64,000 bases of DNA from Dactylonectria macrodidyma (taxonomy: Eukaryota; Ascomycota; Sordariomycetes; Hypocreales; Nectriaceae): contig JAGMUV010000008.1 of the NCBI GenBank assembly GCA_020744425.1, forward strand, positions 124,001 to 188,000, written 5' to 3'. The notes below the pieces were generated by a model. The model was not told the origin of the DNA and searched no databases. It worked only from the letters and a program-made list of their open reading frames with translations. Every line of letters begins with the position of its first letter. Positions within the stretch are counted from its first letter, which is position 1. The position numbers were made by a program, and so were the translations under genes. Positions 21,511-34,600 of this stretch are shown piece by piece.

Positions 21511-24500
21511 TAGCCTCTCCTTACCTGACATATATAAAGCATGGACTAGTTTCGCTAAGACTTTGTCGATTTTATAGTATTATTTATATAATTTTACTAT
21601 CACTTTTTACTATGAGTAGCGGCTTAGATAGTTGCTTTTTAGTCGGGGTGGTGTGTTTGTGGTCTCTTCCTTGTGTGAGCGACGGCTTATGCGGTTTCTT
21701 TTTAGTCGGGGTGGTGAGTTTGTGGTTTCTTTGATGAAGAGACATATAGACTTTTACTATCATAAGTCTATCGTACCCGTGTGAGAGAAGGAGACGTTAA
21801 GGGATATTACTGCTTTATAGCTTATAAATATAACTGCTAAGGTGTATGCTATGACTTGGCCTTAGTATTATTAGAATCGTACTAGAGAGAAGTATTATCT
21901 TCCTCTTTGGCTTCGGTTACTAAAGTAGACTCTGATATTATATCCTAATCCTAAAACCAGCTCTCATGTCTATAGTCACGTTCGAAGCACTGCCTTATCT
22001 AGTCCCCCAGCTTCTCTAGCTTATAAACGCCGTCCTTCATTTGTCTATCTAATACATTCTTCGGTTCGATAAAATCGCCTCATACTAGTCTTCAGAAGAG
22101 ATATAGCCCTTCTTACCTCTCCGCCCTCGAAAGCTGTACGTATAAGCTCATAAAACTAGGCCTTGTCGCTATGCTGCTGCTATGAATGCCTTTGAGGTTA
22201 AGAAGGACGTCTGAGAACTGCTTACCCTGGCTTTTCTGGTCCGTTATAGCGAAGGCGGGAGTGCATAGGGGTCCTATTCTATAGGTAACTAACCGAAAGC
22301 CTGGCTTGCTTCTTAAGCTAGGATTCTTTTTTCGTATAGAGTTAGGGATAATTACTGTTTTACTCTTGATGAAGAGCGTACCTTTCGGAAGTCTGGGTAC
22401 TACGAGGTCTACGATATTGTCTGACTGGAGAAGAATGGCTGCCGGGGGGCCTAGGTAGAGCGTTACATTACTAGTAATAGTAATAGTACTGCAAGCAAGG
22501 TTAGGAAAGATGTTAACTGCCTTAAAGAGCGCCCTATTGACCAGCTTTAACCCAGTGAGCTGGTTCTAGGTCACTACTACTAGCATCCCTTATATATAGA
22601 AGAATAACCCAGGGGTTAGGAATTATAAGTCGTCTCTATAGTAGAGTACATCATATAGCTCTTCTATATATAACCGCTTTCCTGCTTTAGTAGTGTACTT
22701 TACTATGAAGATCGAGATATACTTACCCTAGGCGCGAGCTCACTGTATAATAGCCGCTATATTCAGGTCCTACCTATCTTAGTTTAGAAGTATAATTGCC
22801 CGCAGCCTATTAGCGAAAGAGGGCTGGGATGCTTAGTTAAATAGGCGATGATATAGCCGTTAGAAGTCTAGCTCGGTCTACTGCTTATTGCGGAGATGCC
22901 GGAAGAAGCCACGTAATCTTATACACCTAGCAGTGCGGACCTATTTATAAAGCATGATGATAGTTATAAACTAGAGGAATAGTTTATATGCTGCTATATG
23001 CTTTGCTAAGCTCTCCGGTCTCTATCTACTGTGTTCTCTAGGCTCTAGTAAGAGGAGGCTGGTCTGTCTAACTGGCTTAAACTAGAAGAAGTTACTAAAG
23101 AAGATAATAATTAGGATCTTACTAAAAGGGCGATACGCATTATCTCTATATAGCCTTAAGCGGCTGTCTACAGATACTAGCATAAGGCCGCCTACCTAGC
23201 TAATCTTATTAACAATTAATATAGTCTTGCTCTTCTAATATAGCTTCTATTCTTCTAATATATTCCTTATAGTCTCTATCTTATCTTCGAATCTAATATT
23301 ATATACTAAATAGAGGGTTACTCTACTAATAAGTATAGTCACGTTTCTGCTAGCGCCTATCAGGAGTAATATATAAAGGCTGCCTTTTAACTAAAATATA
23401 TCCTTAATAGCGTATATAATGCAAGATTTTCCCGTGCCCCCTTTACTACTAATATATTAGAAGTATTACTTGCCCTTCTCTTCTTAGAGCTAAGTACTAT
23501 GCTTATCGAGGAATACTACTAGTAGTAATACTACTATTGACTGTAGCTTATTTAAGGTCCACTGCCTCGCCAGACTTAGAGCGATGTTAACATATGATAT
23601 ATAAGGGCTGACTTTAAGACGCATTTGACCCCCTAGACCGACCCCGCTGGCTAGTGTTTCTTCTGTCTGAGCAGGCCGCTGTGGGACATCCGGCCTCCTA
23701 TAGGGCCTATTAGTATGTGCAGATGACTCATTACTCTCCCTGCTCTGGATATTTGCCGTAATGCTGGTGTCTTCTTTCTTCTAGAGCTTTAATATTATAT
23801 CGATTTCCTCTTGAGTAAGGAGGCCCATGCTCTAGAAAGGTGAATCTTAAATGTCTTACAGTATTGTGTAAAACTGTCGGCCGTACTAGGCAGCAGTATT
23901 ATCGTCCTTCCTTATATCAATTGCTCTTGCTTCTTTATATAAGCTTTTCAGCGCTGAACTTATAGGCATATCCTTAATTTCGCTTCTCTAGACTGCGGAT
24001 AGGATACCCAGAAAGGCATCATAATACTCTTATAAGTCGATGTTCTTATCATCCGCCCTAGCGCCGTCCTCCTCCCCGATTTGATCGCTAAAGGCATGTG
24101 AATCTACAATCTCTTCAAAGTCCTAGTCCAGACTCTAAAGCTTATAGTCAACCTAAGCGTCTTCTGCAGAAATATGTAATAAAGCGATATTATGGACGTA
24201 AGAGTGAACTTAGTTACTTAGCCTTTCTTATAACCTTCGTTAAAGTCTAGGTATATTATCCGCTAGCTCGCTTTAAAACCTTTCCTAAGGAATAAATAGA
24301 ATAAGATATAAGACTGCGTTCTTATTAATACTCTATAAGCACTTCCCTTTATATTATAGGGCCTTAATACTTACTTCTTTACGAAGTTTTTATCTTATTT
24401 ATTGAACTTATCTATAAGACGACTATTAAAGACAGGTACTGCTGTTTTATCAGGAGTTCGGAGGCATTGAACCCAGCCTTTACAGACTGTTGCTATTTAT

Positions 24501-26358
24501 AGAAAAGGAATTAGTATTATGCCTCTCTAGTAGGACCTTTCTTTCTTTAAGACTATAAAGGACATATAGTTATAGAAGCAGAGGTCTTAGAGGATTGGGC
24601 TACGGTATTTATAAGCCTCTAAGTAAGGTAACTTAAAACTATCTGCTTAGAAATAAATATTGTCTGGTTATAGCTCTTAACCAAGCGCTAATAGAGCTTC
24701 CCGCAGACCCGGCTACTATTTAATACAGGCCTAATATAAGGAATTAAAATGCACCCAGGTCTAAGTAAGAACATTTATAAAGTTAGTCCTAAAGCCAAGC
24801 AAATAGCCAAGTACCTCGGGTTATAAGAGCTTTCTACTTATAAAAATGCGGTTTATAATATATAGTAAGAACGATTTGGTCTTATCTCCTACTGTTAATA
24901 CTAATATAGTACTTAGATTGCCTGGTTTCCCTTATTATTATTAGGCTAGATCTAATAGCTCTATAGTAAGGGCAAGCCGCTTTTATATAGGAGCGTTAAG
25001 CTTTATAGTATAGTTATAGATATAGTATATAAGCACTAGCCCTTTTTTCTATATAAGAATCATTAATATATTATAGTTATGCTATAGCCCTATAGCCATA
25101 CTCTGGTTATATTAATTGACTATATGATAGTCTCGCTTTACTTTGAGTAGGCCGTTGTCTATAAAGCCAGTCTCTAGCATAAGTCTTTAAGGAGCCTGGA
25201 AATAGCATAGCTGCGTTTTACATTTTACTAGCCCTGCCTTTAAAACTTCTTTAATAAAGTACTTAATATATATAGCAGTATAGTAATAGACCTAGTAGTA
25301 AGACGTAATAAAGTTAGCCTTATGCTTAAACCTCCTTAATAACTACTTAGCGTTATATATTAGCTTAGGCTTAAGCATAGTAGTCTTTTTATTACACTCT
25401 ACTGCCTCCTTTAATAGGGCCTTATTCAGGGTTATAGTAAATATATTATTTATAAAGCTCTTAACCTTTGATTAGTATTCTCCTTTATTAGGATTGGCTA
25501 TATTACGAATGAGATCTGATAAGGCTAGGTTACTATCTAACTATAGTAAGCCGTATAAGTAGAGAGCCTTGCGGTTATTAGTCTTAATAGTTATATAGTA
25601 ATGGCTTATATTCCTATAAATAGATGGTTATCTAATATAAATATAATACTTAAAAAAAAAGAGATCTTATAAAAGAAGAAGAGCATTAAGCTAAGAGGGT
25701 TATAGACTGAGAGAGTTATTACCTATAGCGATATGCGTAGAGCATAAAGTAATGCTTTAGTAGTCTTATCATCCTATCCCTTATGTATTACGAGCTTTAG
25801 CTTTACTGGGTTATTAATATTATTAGAGTTTAGAGTAAACTAAATGGCTATAAGGCTAAATACTACTATTATTAACCAGATCTTCTTCTATATAGATAGG
25901 CAGCTCTTATTTAATAAAGGATATTAGTTACTATAGAGCGAGAGTTCTTTTATAAGTATAATAACGTCCCTATTTATAGTCTTTCTTATTTCGAATATCT
26001 CCTTTTATGCTTAGTATAAGCGCTTAGGTATTAACCTCTAGTGTATTCTCTTAACATATTAAAAAGCCGATCGCTTTAGGCAGCTCTGGGCAATCCACTG
26101 GTTCTAAGACCTTACTATTATATTAAAGATAAGGAAGGAAAAGGCAGGGTATTAAGCACAATGCCCGCCGTACTACTATAGAATGACTTTAGCCTAAGAC
26201 TCTAGGGTTATATCTTATAGCAGGGGATTTACTAGGTCTTCTGCCTCATTCCGGTCTGCTACTCATAGTCCGCTGCGGCTATAAGGGAAGCAACTAGGGA
26301 ATGTTTTTAAGAAATAGTCTAGGGAAAAGCCATTCGCAAACTCGCGGCTATGTAATAC

Positions 26359-26590
26359 CTAGATAAACGGACGACCTAAGGAGCCATAAACCTGCATTAA
26401 CAGGGCCTTGCCTACACTACCTTCATAGCTATTGTCAAACTGGCGCTCTGCCTGCAGGGCCAGACTGATAAACTCTAACTTATCCTGCTTTACGAAGGCA
26501 ACCTGCTCGTCGATCAGGAATATCACCAAGGAGCGCAGCTCAAATACCCGCTCTAACGTTTCCTCTGCTATCACCTCCTCTAAGCTAGGG
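26359..26590 (-). pseudogene. Helitron C Rep, best-preserved segment
   Basis: A 71-residue open stretch (MIAEETLERVFELRSLVIF ... VYGSLGRPFI) upstream of the decayed Helitron-like N domain. The GC content is higher than in neighbouring parts. The translation continues past the stop as VLHSREFANGFSLDYFLKTF, which still reads as protein. It belongs to the N-terminal half of the Rep-helicase that I assign to Helitron C. Confidence 0.5.
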
Positions 26591-27849
26591 GGTTGTTATA
26601 CGCTATTTGCAGGCTCAGATTGTCTAGGTATACATCTAGATCTTTCTGCTAGCTTTATTATAATGTCCTTGACCGTCAACGCTTGACCGGGAGGGTCCTG
26701 CTCTCGATCTGTTAGAGGTACGATCTAGGCTATCCGTATAAGCTCTTCTACAGTCTCTTCTTCCCTTACTATGCATTAGTAGGCTTATATTAATACGTCG
26801 CTGCTATCTTCAAAGGCCTAACTTTCTATCTCCTCTTCGTAGATTATGATATTAATATAAAGGGGGTTGTTTATTTATAGTTACTATAACGCTGTGCGGA
26901 GGGCACTAGGTCGAATGCTAAGCAGTTTACTCATATCTTAAGGCATGGGCTGCTCTAAGCCGGTTAAAATTATATACACTTACTCTAATGTTAATATAAG
27001 TAGGTATAGTAGGATCATAGTAGATAATAACTCTATATTATTAGAGAATACTATAATATGCCTTAAGACGTACTTCTAATATATTAGGCCAGTTGCCTAG
27101 CTACATTAGATATTAAACTTAGTAATAAACCCATATACTGTATTAAGAGAGATTAGCTTCTTCTTAAGAGAGGTAAGGTCTTTTAGCTCTTCTGAATACT
27201 AATGCTTATAGCTAATAAGCATTATGCTCCTTATATATACATCCAGGACCTTGCCTCAGTTAAAAGCTGCTTAATAAGAAAAGCATATTAATACTATAGT
27301 CTTACTATCTCCCTCTAAGAAGCATCTCTTATATACTAGTAAATTAGTTATTATTAAATGAATCTTATTAAATAGCGCCCTTTTCCAGTTAGTATAGTCT
27401 AAGTCCTATAGCTTCTTCTATAAATAGTAAACTAAGTATACTACTATCTCCATACTGCCTTTATTATAGAAAGCTTTTAGAAAGGACTGAACTATATCAA
27501 TCTTATACTATGTAAGCATAGGGTTGCACTAATTATAGCGATTTAAGGCTACTTGCTTCTCTTAGAAGCACTGCTTTACTGCTTACATTAGCCTGCCTAG
27601 TGCTTCCTTTTACTATATAATCATCTCTATAGACATCAGGTTAGGAGGAGCTACCTATTAGGCCAGGATAGCGCCAGAAGGTCCATCTTACCTTAGCTAA
27701 TAATATCTCCTAGTTATTATCAGACTTCGCATGCTTAAGAGACCTTAGGTACCCTAAGAAGGATTCATACTCTGGGTTTAGTAAATCTAGCTCCTATCTC
27801 GCCTCCCTAGCCCGTTAATAGCGCTTTCCTATATACAATACCAGCTCCT

Positions 27850-28195
27850 CTTAATGTCGAGCCTCCTCCTCTTAACGCTGACGATATCTCTCTAGCTACT
27901 GTCTTTTCTCTTCAGCTTGTGGGTCGCGTTCTCTTTCTAGTTCCTGCTATCGCATCCTCTCCTCTTGTTAGCGGCGGCGTTCTTCTTCCCGCTGCCGCAT
28001 TATTTCCGCTCGTTTCTCCGCTCGTTGGCGGCGGCGCTCTTCTTCCTGCAGCCGTATTGTTATATGCTGCTAATATCTTCTCGCCTCCTGCTCGCATTGC
28101 CTTTACTCTTCCAGCCGCTGCCAAGCTGCTTCCTGTATGGCCTGACTCTTATCACTTTGCGGTCTTATCCTCGTCTACTGCTGCTGACTAGATAG
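27850..28195 (-). pseudogene. E/R-rich coiled-coil N-terminus of Helitron C protein
   Basis: On the minus strand one frame reads QEEERRRQRAEKRAEIMRQ, then repeated E/R/Q runs, then YELDLLNPEYESFLGYLRSL. Stops (TAA, TAG) occur where neighbouring repeats have Gln. Highly charged Arg/Glu repeats are common at the N-terminus of fungal Helitron proteins. The GC-rich plus-strand ORFs across this stretch are antisense to it and not real. Confidence 0.5.
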
Positions 28196-28486
28196 TTATA
28201 TCTATAGTAGAGTGGGTATAAAAGAAGGATCATTATATAGTTTAGCTATATTAAAGCATTTAGTGAAGATCCTCTTTAAATATATTACTATATAGTAATA
28301 AATCGCATAAGTAAGTTCTATGTTAATAACTCTATAGGTTTCCTAAAACTGACTCTTTCTTTAGGTAGGAGAGATATATAAGGAGGTCTAGAGGAATGTA
28401 ATAAGAGACCTACAATACGAAACCCTTTTCTGCACCTATCTTAACTAAGGTTATAGGCTCTAATCACTACTAAAAGCAATACTAGT

Positions 28487-28583
28487 CGCTATCTATAGCA
28501 ATCGCTGCTATCTATAGTAATCGCTACTATCTATAATAATCGCTACTATCTATAGCAATCGCTACTATCTATAGTAGTTACTA
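28487..28583. repeat. 19-bp tandem repeat, about five copies
   Basis: The unit CTATCTATAGCAATCGCTA is repeated about five times with C/T and G/A variation (CAATCGCTG, TAATCGCTA, AATAATCGC). The internal variation is again transition-only. It lies upstream of Helitron C and could be part of its 5' region or an independent satellite. Confidence 0.7.
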
Positions 28584-28729
28584 CTAGAAGACAGGTTATC
28601 ATTAGAATACGAGGAATTATTTGCTTTTTCCTTTTTAGCTATTATACTATTTTAGCCATAATACTATTCACATCTAGCTAAACTATTAGTCTCTAATGCC
28701 TTAAGCATTAACTATTATTTCTTTCTTCT

Positions 28730-29340
28730 AAAATAAGATATAGTAGCAATATACTACTGAAACGACCTTGGCGGACGAGGAAGAAACCACACCCAAATGG
28801 CTAGCTATCTTTCTGGGACCGCTGGGGCCAATTGCGACTGACGCCGTCTCGCCGCCTCCAGCAGAGGTCGGCAGCGGCTGCTTCCAGCACCACCGCAAGT
28901 GAAGATGACGGGCCGGTCTCTTCAAGATAGCTAGGGAAGCGTCTAATTAGACGCTCTATCCGGTTGGATCGCCGCTGCGGATTGTGGCAAGGCTCGAAAA
29001 GATGAAGGTTGCAGCAGCAGATCCGGGCTTAGGTGGAAGACCGCGGACGCGGTCGGTCGGCACGCAGGAAAAGGGCGTATTCAGCCAGATTAAAAGAGGT
29101 CTGAAGAAAAAGCAGGAAATCCGCAATGAATTTGATAGTCATACAGTCTTAGAAAAATAACAGTCCCGTTGGCTTCCGCAACTGAGAGGCTTCTCTACCT
29201 CCCCAGCTGTTGAAGCTGACGTCCCTGATGATGAAGATGTCCCTCGCCAAAAACCTAGAAAATTCCCAGGACTTAGAGAGTTGAATCTCTAGTCCTCACA
29301 CCCTATCTGACCCCTGTCCCGCCATGCTCGCATCATTATA
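28730..29340. other. GC-richer island, unassigned
   Basis: A stretch of normal composition inside the AT-rich block. The plus frame around 29030-29290 reads GRPRTRSVGTQEKGVF, IKRGLKKKQEIRNEF and VPDDEDVPRQKPRKFPGLRE with two stops, so it may be an old coding sequence; I do not recognise it. CTAGCTATCTT at 28799 and AAGATAGCTAG at 28924 form a short inverted repeat. Confidence 0.3.
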
Positions 29341-31631
29341 TTAATATTAAGGTCAAAGCATTACTAAAAGCAGTATTTATCTACATAACAAGCTAACATT
29401 TCTTACTGAGGAAGACCTAACATTCTCTCTCCTTTGCCCTTAGCTTTCCTAAACTCATTTTACTTATAATACTGTGTGTGATTCTATTATAATTAATATA
29501 GATTCTTCTTCCTTAGCTTCTATCATTTACCTAATACCTCCGCTACTGAATAAGCATAGGCAGGGAGCGATTAGTATGGATCTTACTATTACCTACTACT
29601 CTGACCTAGCCTAGTGCGAAATCCTCCTAGCTGGCTTACGCTATATGAATGCAAGGAACTTTAAGGCTAGGACCTTCCTGCTTTTTATCTAGCCTGCATT
29701 CATTCTTGACCTTTACCTGCACCTCCTTAGTCCTAAGGATGATAAGATCTCAGGCCTTCTCTTACTACTCTCTATATTTAACCCTAGAGCAAAAATAGTA
29801 ACCTTAGAAGAGGACTAGGAGGGGAAATGGTTTACTATAGTTGCCTGACTTCTTTTAAAAAACTTACTTTCTATAGCGTAAGTTTAGACGGATAGGAGAT
29901 AGAAGAAACTTAATCTATATAGGTTATACTAGTACTACTGTATAATAGCGGCTTAACTCTATACGTTCTCTTATATTATATTTATACTAATTATTAATAC
30001 TCATAATCCTATAATATTATCCTTTAACTCCTTAGTAGTAGTAATAAAAGTGCCCCCTAGCTAAGCTCTTTAGTATATATATCCTTTACTAGTTTTATTA
30101 ATTTAGACACTTTCTATATTAAGGAGGATATCTGGCTAGAACTGCTAAGTAAGACTTTAGTATTTATAAAGCTAGGTTCTTACTTAGTACTAGAGAATGA
30201 CTACCCTCCTTATAAAAGCGTATATATATACTACGTCCTCTTCCTCTTCTCTATAAAGTAATAACTATAGAGTTCTCTACTTAGGTAGATATAATAAGCT
30301 ATAAACCCCTTTCCTAAAGGGTTATGGATTATATATAGCGGTCGTATCTTAGGGGTCCTTAATCGCGATCTTATCTAAGGCCTGTAAGTTATTAATTCTA
30401 CTATCCGGATCTTAGTAATTCTCTTTAACGATTCGGAATTCGTTTAGTAAAGTGCCCTGTCTATATATAATACATCTATGCCCGTATTATCGAATCCTAT
30501 TAATAAGTTGCTTATGCTGCCATGACTAGCTAGCCCTAGGGGCGTTATAAGCAAAAACTCATTCTTATTTCTAATCTATAGTTAAATGCAGTCTCTAAAA
30601 AAGAAAGCTAATTCTCTAATACTGCTATTAAAGCACTTAGATCGTAATATGACTAAACCGCCAGCCTGCTTTAGAGAAAAATATATACTACTGACTCTAA
30701 CTATAATTAATGTTAATCTAGTGCTTTTAATTATAAGTTCGGGTATGTCTTATCTCTTCTAAACCTCTTCTTTAAGCTAACTAGCGATTCAAATAGTGAT
30801 TATACGGATAGTGGTTTAGATATAGAGTAAATATTCGATAACCAGCTCGATCTTACTTCTCCTACTCTAATATATAAGAGGAAGCAATAAAGCACTCCTA
30901 AGCTAATCCGAAGTAAGAGAACTACAGTAGGAAAAAGGAGGGCATAGTTATATAACTAGATTACTAGTATTAACTAAAAACATAACCTTCTTATTTTATT
31001 TTATAAGTCTTATCCATCCTCACTCTGCTATGCATTCTGCCTACCTTATAGTATTTATTACTTCAGGTAGTAGTATCCCTCTTATCCCCCTGCCTAATAT
31101 AATAGTTCTTAACTGAATTAGAGGGGTTTATTAAATAGTATAGGTGACTATAATAATAGCCTTATAATATGTGTATATATTATATAGCTTCTCCTTAAGC
31201 TCCCGCCTCTTAAGATCAGGGAGGTATAGCTATTCCTGGCTTCTTAATACAGTCTAGCCTAGTAAGGGTTCAGCGAGCCCTCCCCGATTCAGTCCCAAAA
31301 GACCACCTAGTCTTACATAACCACCCTACGCCTAAGTATTCTAATATAGTCCAATTCAATAGGGTTAGTATAGGAATTGCTAATAATCCTTATGAATTAC
31401 TAGTAATCCGTTAGAGTAGTGCTCCGATCCGCTAAAGTCATGCGTAATAGCTTTGACATTTCCTATTAAAAGTGGGGCCCGGGGTTCTGCTATAGGTGAC
31501 CGCCCGGTCTCCACCTAGGTCATTATAACACTTTAAATCTACTATCTTACTAATACTCTTCTTCACCAGCTTCATCACGCTAGCACAGTTCCTCCAGGCT
31601 TCCTTTAGCGGGCCGCTTGCCGGACCGGTCC
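29341..31631. other. AT-rich RIP-decayed block without recognisable gene
   Basis: Stop-rich in all frames. Isolated plus-strand stretches keep a protein-like look (for example DLTITYYSDLA and LLAGLRYMNARNFKARTFLL near 29580-29690), suggesting an old gene or transposon, but no family motif survives. A minus ORF at 31647-31438 ends at the copia insertion site and has no motif. GGTCC at 31627-31631 is the copia target duplication. Confidence 0.4.
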
Positions 31632-34600
31632 TGTTAGATTGGACCATGCATCCGGCATCAGACCGGGTGGGTCATGTGATCAGTTGCCTAGCACTTTGCC
31701 ACAAGGCTTAGGAAGCAGCTTCTAGCTGATTCTACACAGCACAGAACAGGTATATAAAGCTTGCTCTGATACCTCAGAATAAAAGGAAGAGAGATACACA
31801 TATAATATACACGATTAATATCAGAGTGCCACGCTAGCTTTCCGACAATTAAGAGTCTCATACGCTATATCATTACCCGATTGAATACCTAACTGAGGAC
31901 GGATTGCAAGCGAACACTCGCTAAGAATAATGACAACCAACTCGACTACCAGACTCGTCACAGGAGAGGACTGGATCACCTGGTTCAAGACCCTCAAGAC
32001 GAAAGCAACGAACGAGAACCTCTGGGACTATCTTGACCCAACGAAGACCAACAAACCGGAGCTGAACATCAAGGAACCGGTTCCCCCTAACATCCGGAAG
32101 TTCCGCAAGAGGAACGCGGTTAACACTCGAGGAACGCTCGCCGACACTCCGTCGACCTCGACACAGAGCACCGATACGATCATAGCCCGGGGAGACGACG
32201 AAGACCCTCACTTCTACGAAGGAGACAACATAGCTATCCAAGCTCAAGACGTCGAAGAGCTGACAGAGAAGGGTCTCCGAACATATAACGCGTTATGGAC
32301 CAACTACGAACACCGCAACAAGCTATACATCCAGTCAGTTACGAAAGTAAAGACTATCCAAAACTGGGTCATGGATACGATCGATGAATCCCACTCTCGG
32401 CACCATTGCCTAGCTGAAAATTCCCTGATGGAATGGATCCAATCGATCTATAACGAGTTCTCCCTTGCCGCAGACGAACGCAAGCAGAAGGCTCGCCGAA
32501 CGTACCGCGAGATCCTAGCTGAACCGCGCTCCAAGAAGATCACTACCTATCAGGCTACTGGAGACTGGCTCACGCGATGGCGGAACGCTATTAACGAAGC
32601 CCAAGATGTGAAGCTCCAGGAAGCAACAGAGCCCGACCAGTGGCTCAATGACCTGACAGATGCCCTACGGTCTACACCGATGGAGTCATGGATCAATGCC
32701 TACAACGTCACCCAGACGGACCAGGTCAGAGCAGGCACACTCACCGTCGGCCCGGTCACGGCAGACATCCGTCGAGCGATCGGCAGCCAACCGGAGCTTC
32801 TAAAGAAGACAAGAATTGCACAGGGCGCATTCCACAGCGGAGGTAGCCAAGAAGAAGAAGGAAAAGACGATCACTCAACGAACGCTCGCCGAGGAGGCAG
32901 TAAGAAGCGGCCACGAGGAAGCATTAGAGACGACAGAGAAAGCAAGTGCCCAGCCTGCTTTCGTCGCCACCCGCTTGTGAAGTGCTACTATGCATTCCCA
33001 GAAAAGAAGCCGGAACACTTCGATCTAACCCCCTGGATCGAAGAGAAGGTCAACAAGCGGATCGAAAAGAACGAAGACAACCTCGCTGATCGTATCCGGA
33101 AGATCAAGCTAGAAGGATCCGCGTGACTCAGACCAGTCGGCTCTTGCAGCGCGAACGCTGGCCTAGTAGTCGGTGAACATTACCCGCTGCGAGATTCCGT
33201 CCTCCTAGACTCAGGAGCAACGCTAGACATCTTCCGTGACACATCGAGAATGAAGAACCTACGAGCAGCTCCCCTAGGAGATTTCTTCTGGTCAGGCACA
33301 CAGCAAGTATTAATCGACGGATACGGAGAAGGAACGGTTACCCTAGCCGCCGCCGATGGCTCGCCAAGGAAGCTTACAGTGCCTAACGTTGCCCTATGTA
33401 CAGCCCTCACCACCAACCTCGTATCCTTCTCGAAGCTGAGAAAACGGGGCATCTGGTGGGATACAAGACCAGGAAATAACTGTCTCAGACGATCAGACGG
33501 AACCTTCCTCGGAACTATCGACGAACGGCAGGGACAGCAGGTTCTCGAATGGAGAGAGAGTCAACCGATCACAACGAGTGCTCGACGAGCACCCGCCGAG
33601 CGTCCGGCGGGACTGCATACCGACCAACCCCATAGAAGACACAAGCACACGTCGTGGACCCACAGACGACCCCTTCTTGGAGATACCCTCACTTGGCACC
33701 GACGGCTTGGTCATCCAGGTCCTGATGCTCTGAGGTGCCTGACAACCGCCTCAAGGGGCGTTAAATTGAAGATGGAAGAGCCTGAGGGACCGCAAAGGAT
33801 CACGACCGTCGACTGTGATGCATGCGGTGTGGCGAAGGCTCGCCGAATGATCAGACGGGCTCCGCGAGAAGCAACAGCTAGGGCAAAACCGGGTGACCGT
33901 ATTGCTCTCGACTTCCATCCGATGACCCAAGGCTACGCTGGTTACACATCAGTCTGGATCTTTACAGATAGAGCCACCGGTTACTCATGGGACTACTATG
34001 CAGACAGTCGATCAACGCCCGCCCTATGCTTGGCGATCACTCGCTTTCTCAAGATGCTAGAAGTCCAATATTCCGTCAAAGTCAAGACGATCGAATGCGA
34101 TAATGAGATTACAGAGATACACCCACAGGTCGCAGAGCTACTAAGAGATCAAGGAATACTCGCCGAACCCTCAGCACCAAATACACAAGCACAGAATGGA
34201 GGCGCCGAACGCATAGCTGCCATTATCATCCAGAAAAGCCGAGCGATGCGCGCAGGAGCTAAATTACCCGAATACCTATGGCCAGAGTCAATAAAGGCAG
34301 CTACCTACTTATATAACCGCACGCCGTCACTGCATAGGAATCGGAAGACTCCGTATGAGCTGTTTCATAGCCATTTTCGCTCTGACGAGACCACGAGACC
34401 TGACCTCTCGCACCTTCGAGCCTACGGCTGCAAAGTCTTTGCCCTCACAGCTGACGCACAGCTACGAAGAAACCGACTACGAAGACAGTCACCGAGAGCC
34501 TGGATCGGCTTCCTAGTTGGCTACACATCAAGCAATTCCTTCAGAGTGTGGAACCCGCTAAACAAGGAGGTTTTCACCACCCGGGACGTTACGTTCAACG

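Larger units (their letters stand above)
21560..28200 (-). mobile_element. Helitron C, heavily RIP-degraded, different family
   Basis: A minus-strand relic of about 6.6 kb with almost no long ORF. The 5' part (28190-27850) encodes an E/R/Q-rich coiled coil. At 26590-26359 a clean segment reads ELRSLVIFLIDEQVAF and FISLALQAERQFDNSYEGSV. A Helitron-like N region follows, with FTLNSNNINNPVKLKL near 25839-25790. The HUH site reads ALYLYGLL at 25561-25553, where family members have H-L-H. Near 23230-23050 a PIF1 helicase relic shows the decayed Walker B IVNKIS, then VGGLMLVSVDSRLRLYRDNA and FKPVRQTSLLLEPREH. It differs from Helitrons A and B in lacking their cysteine-rich region. Termini are not defined. 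It is dead from many stops and at least one frameshift. Confidence 0.65.
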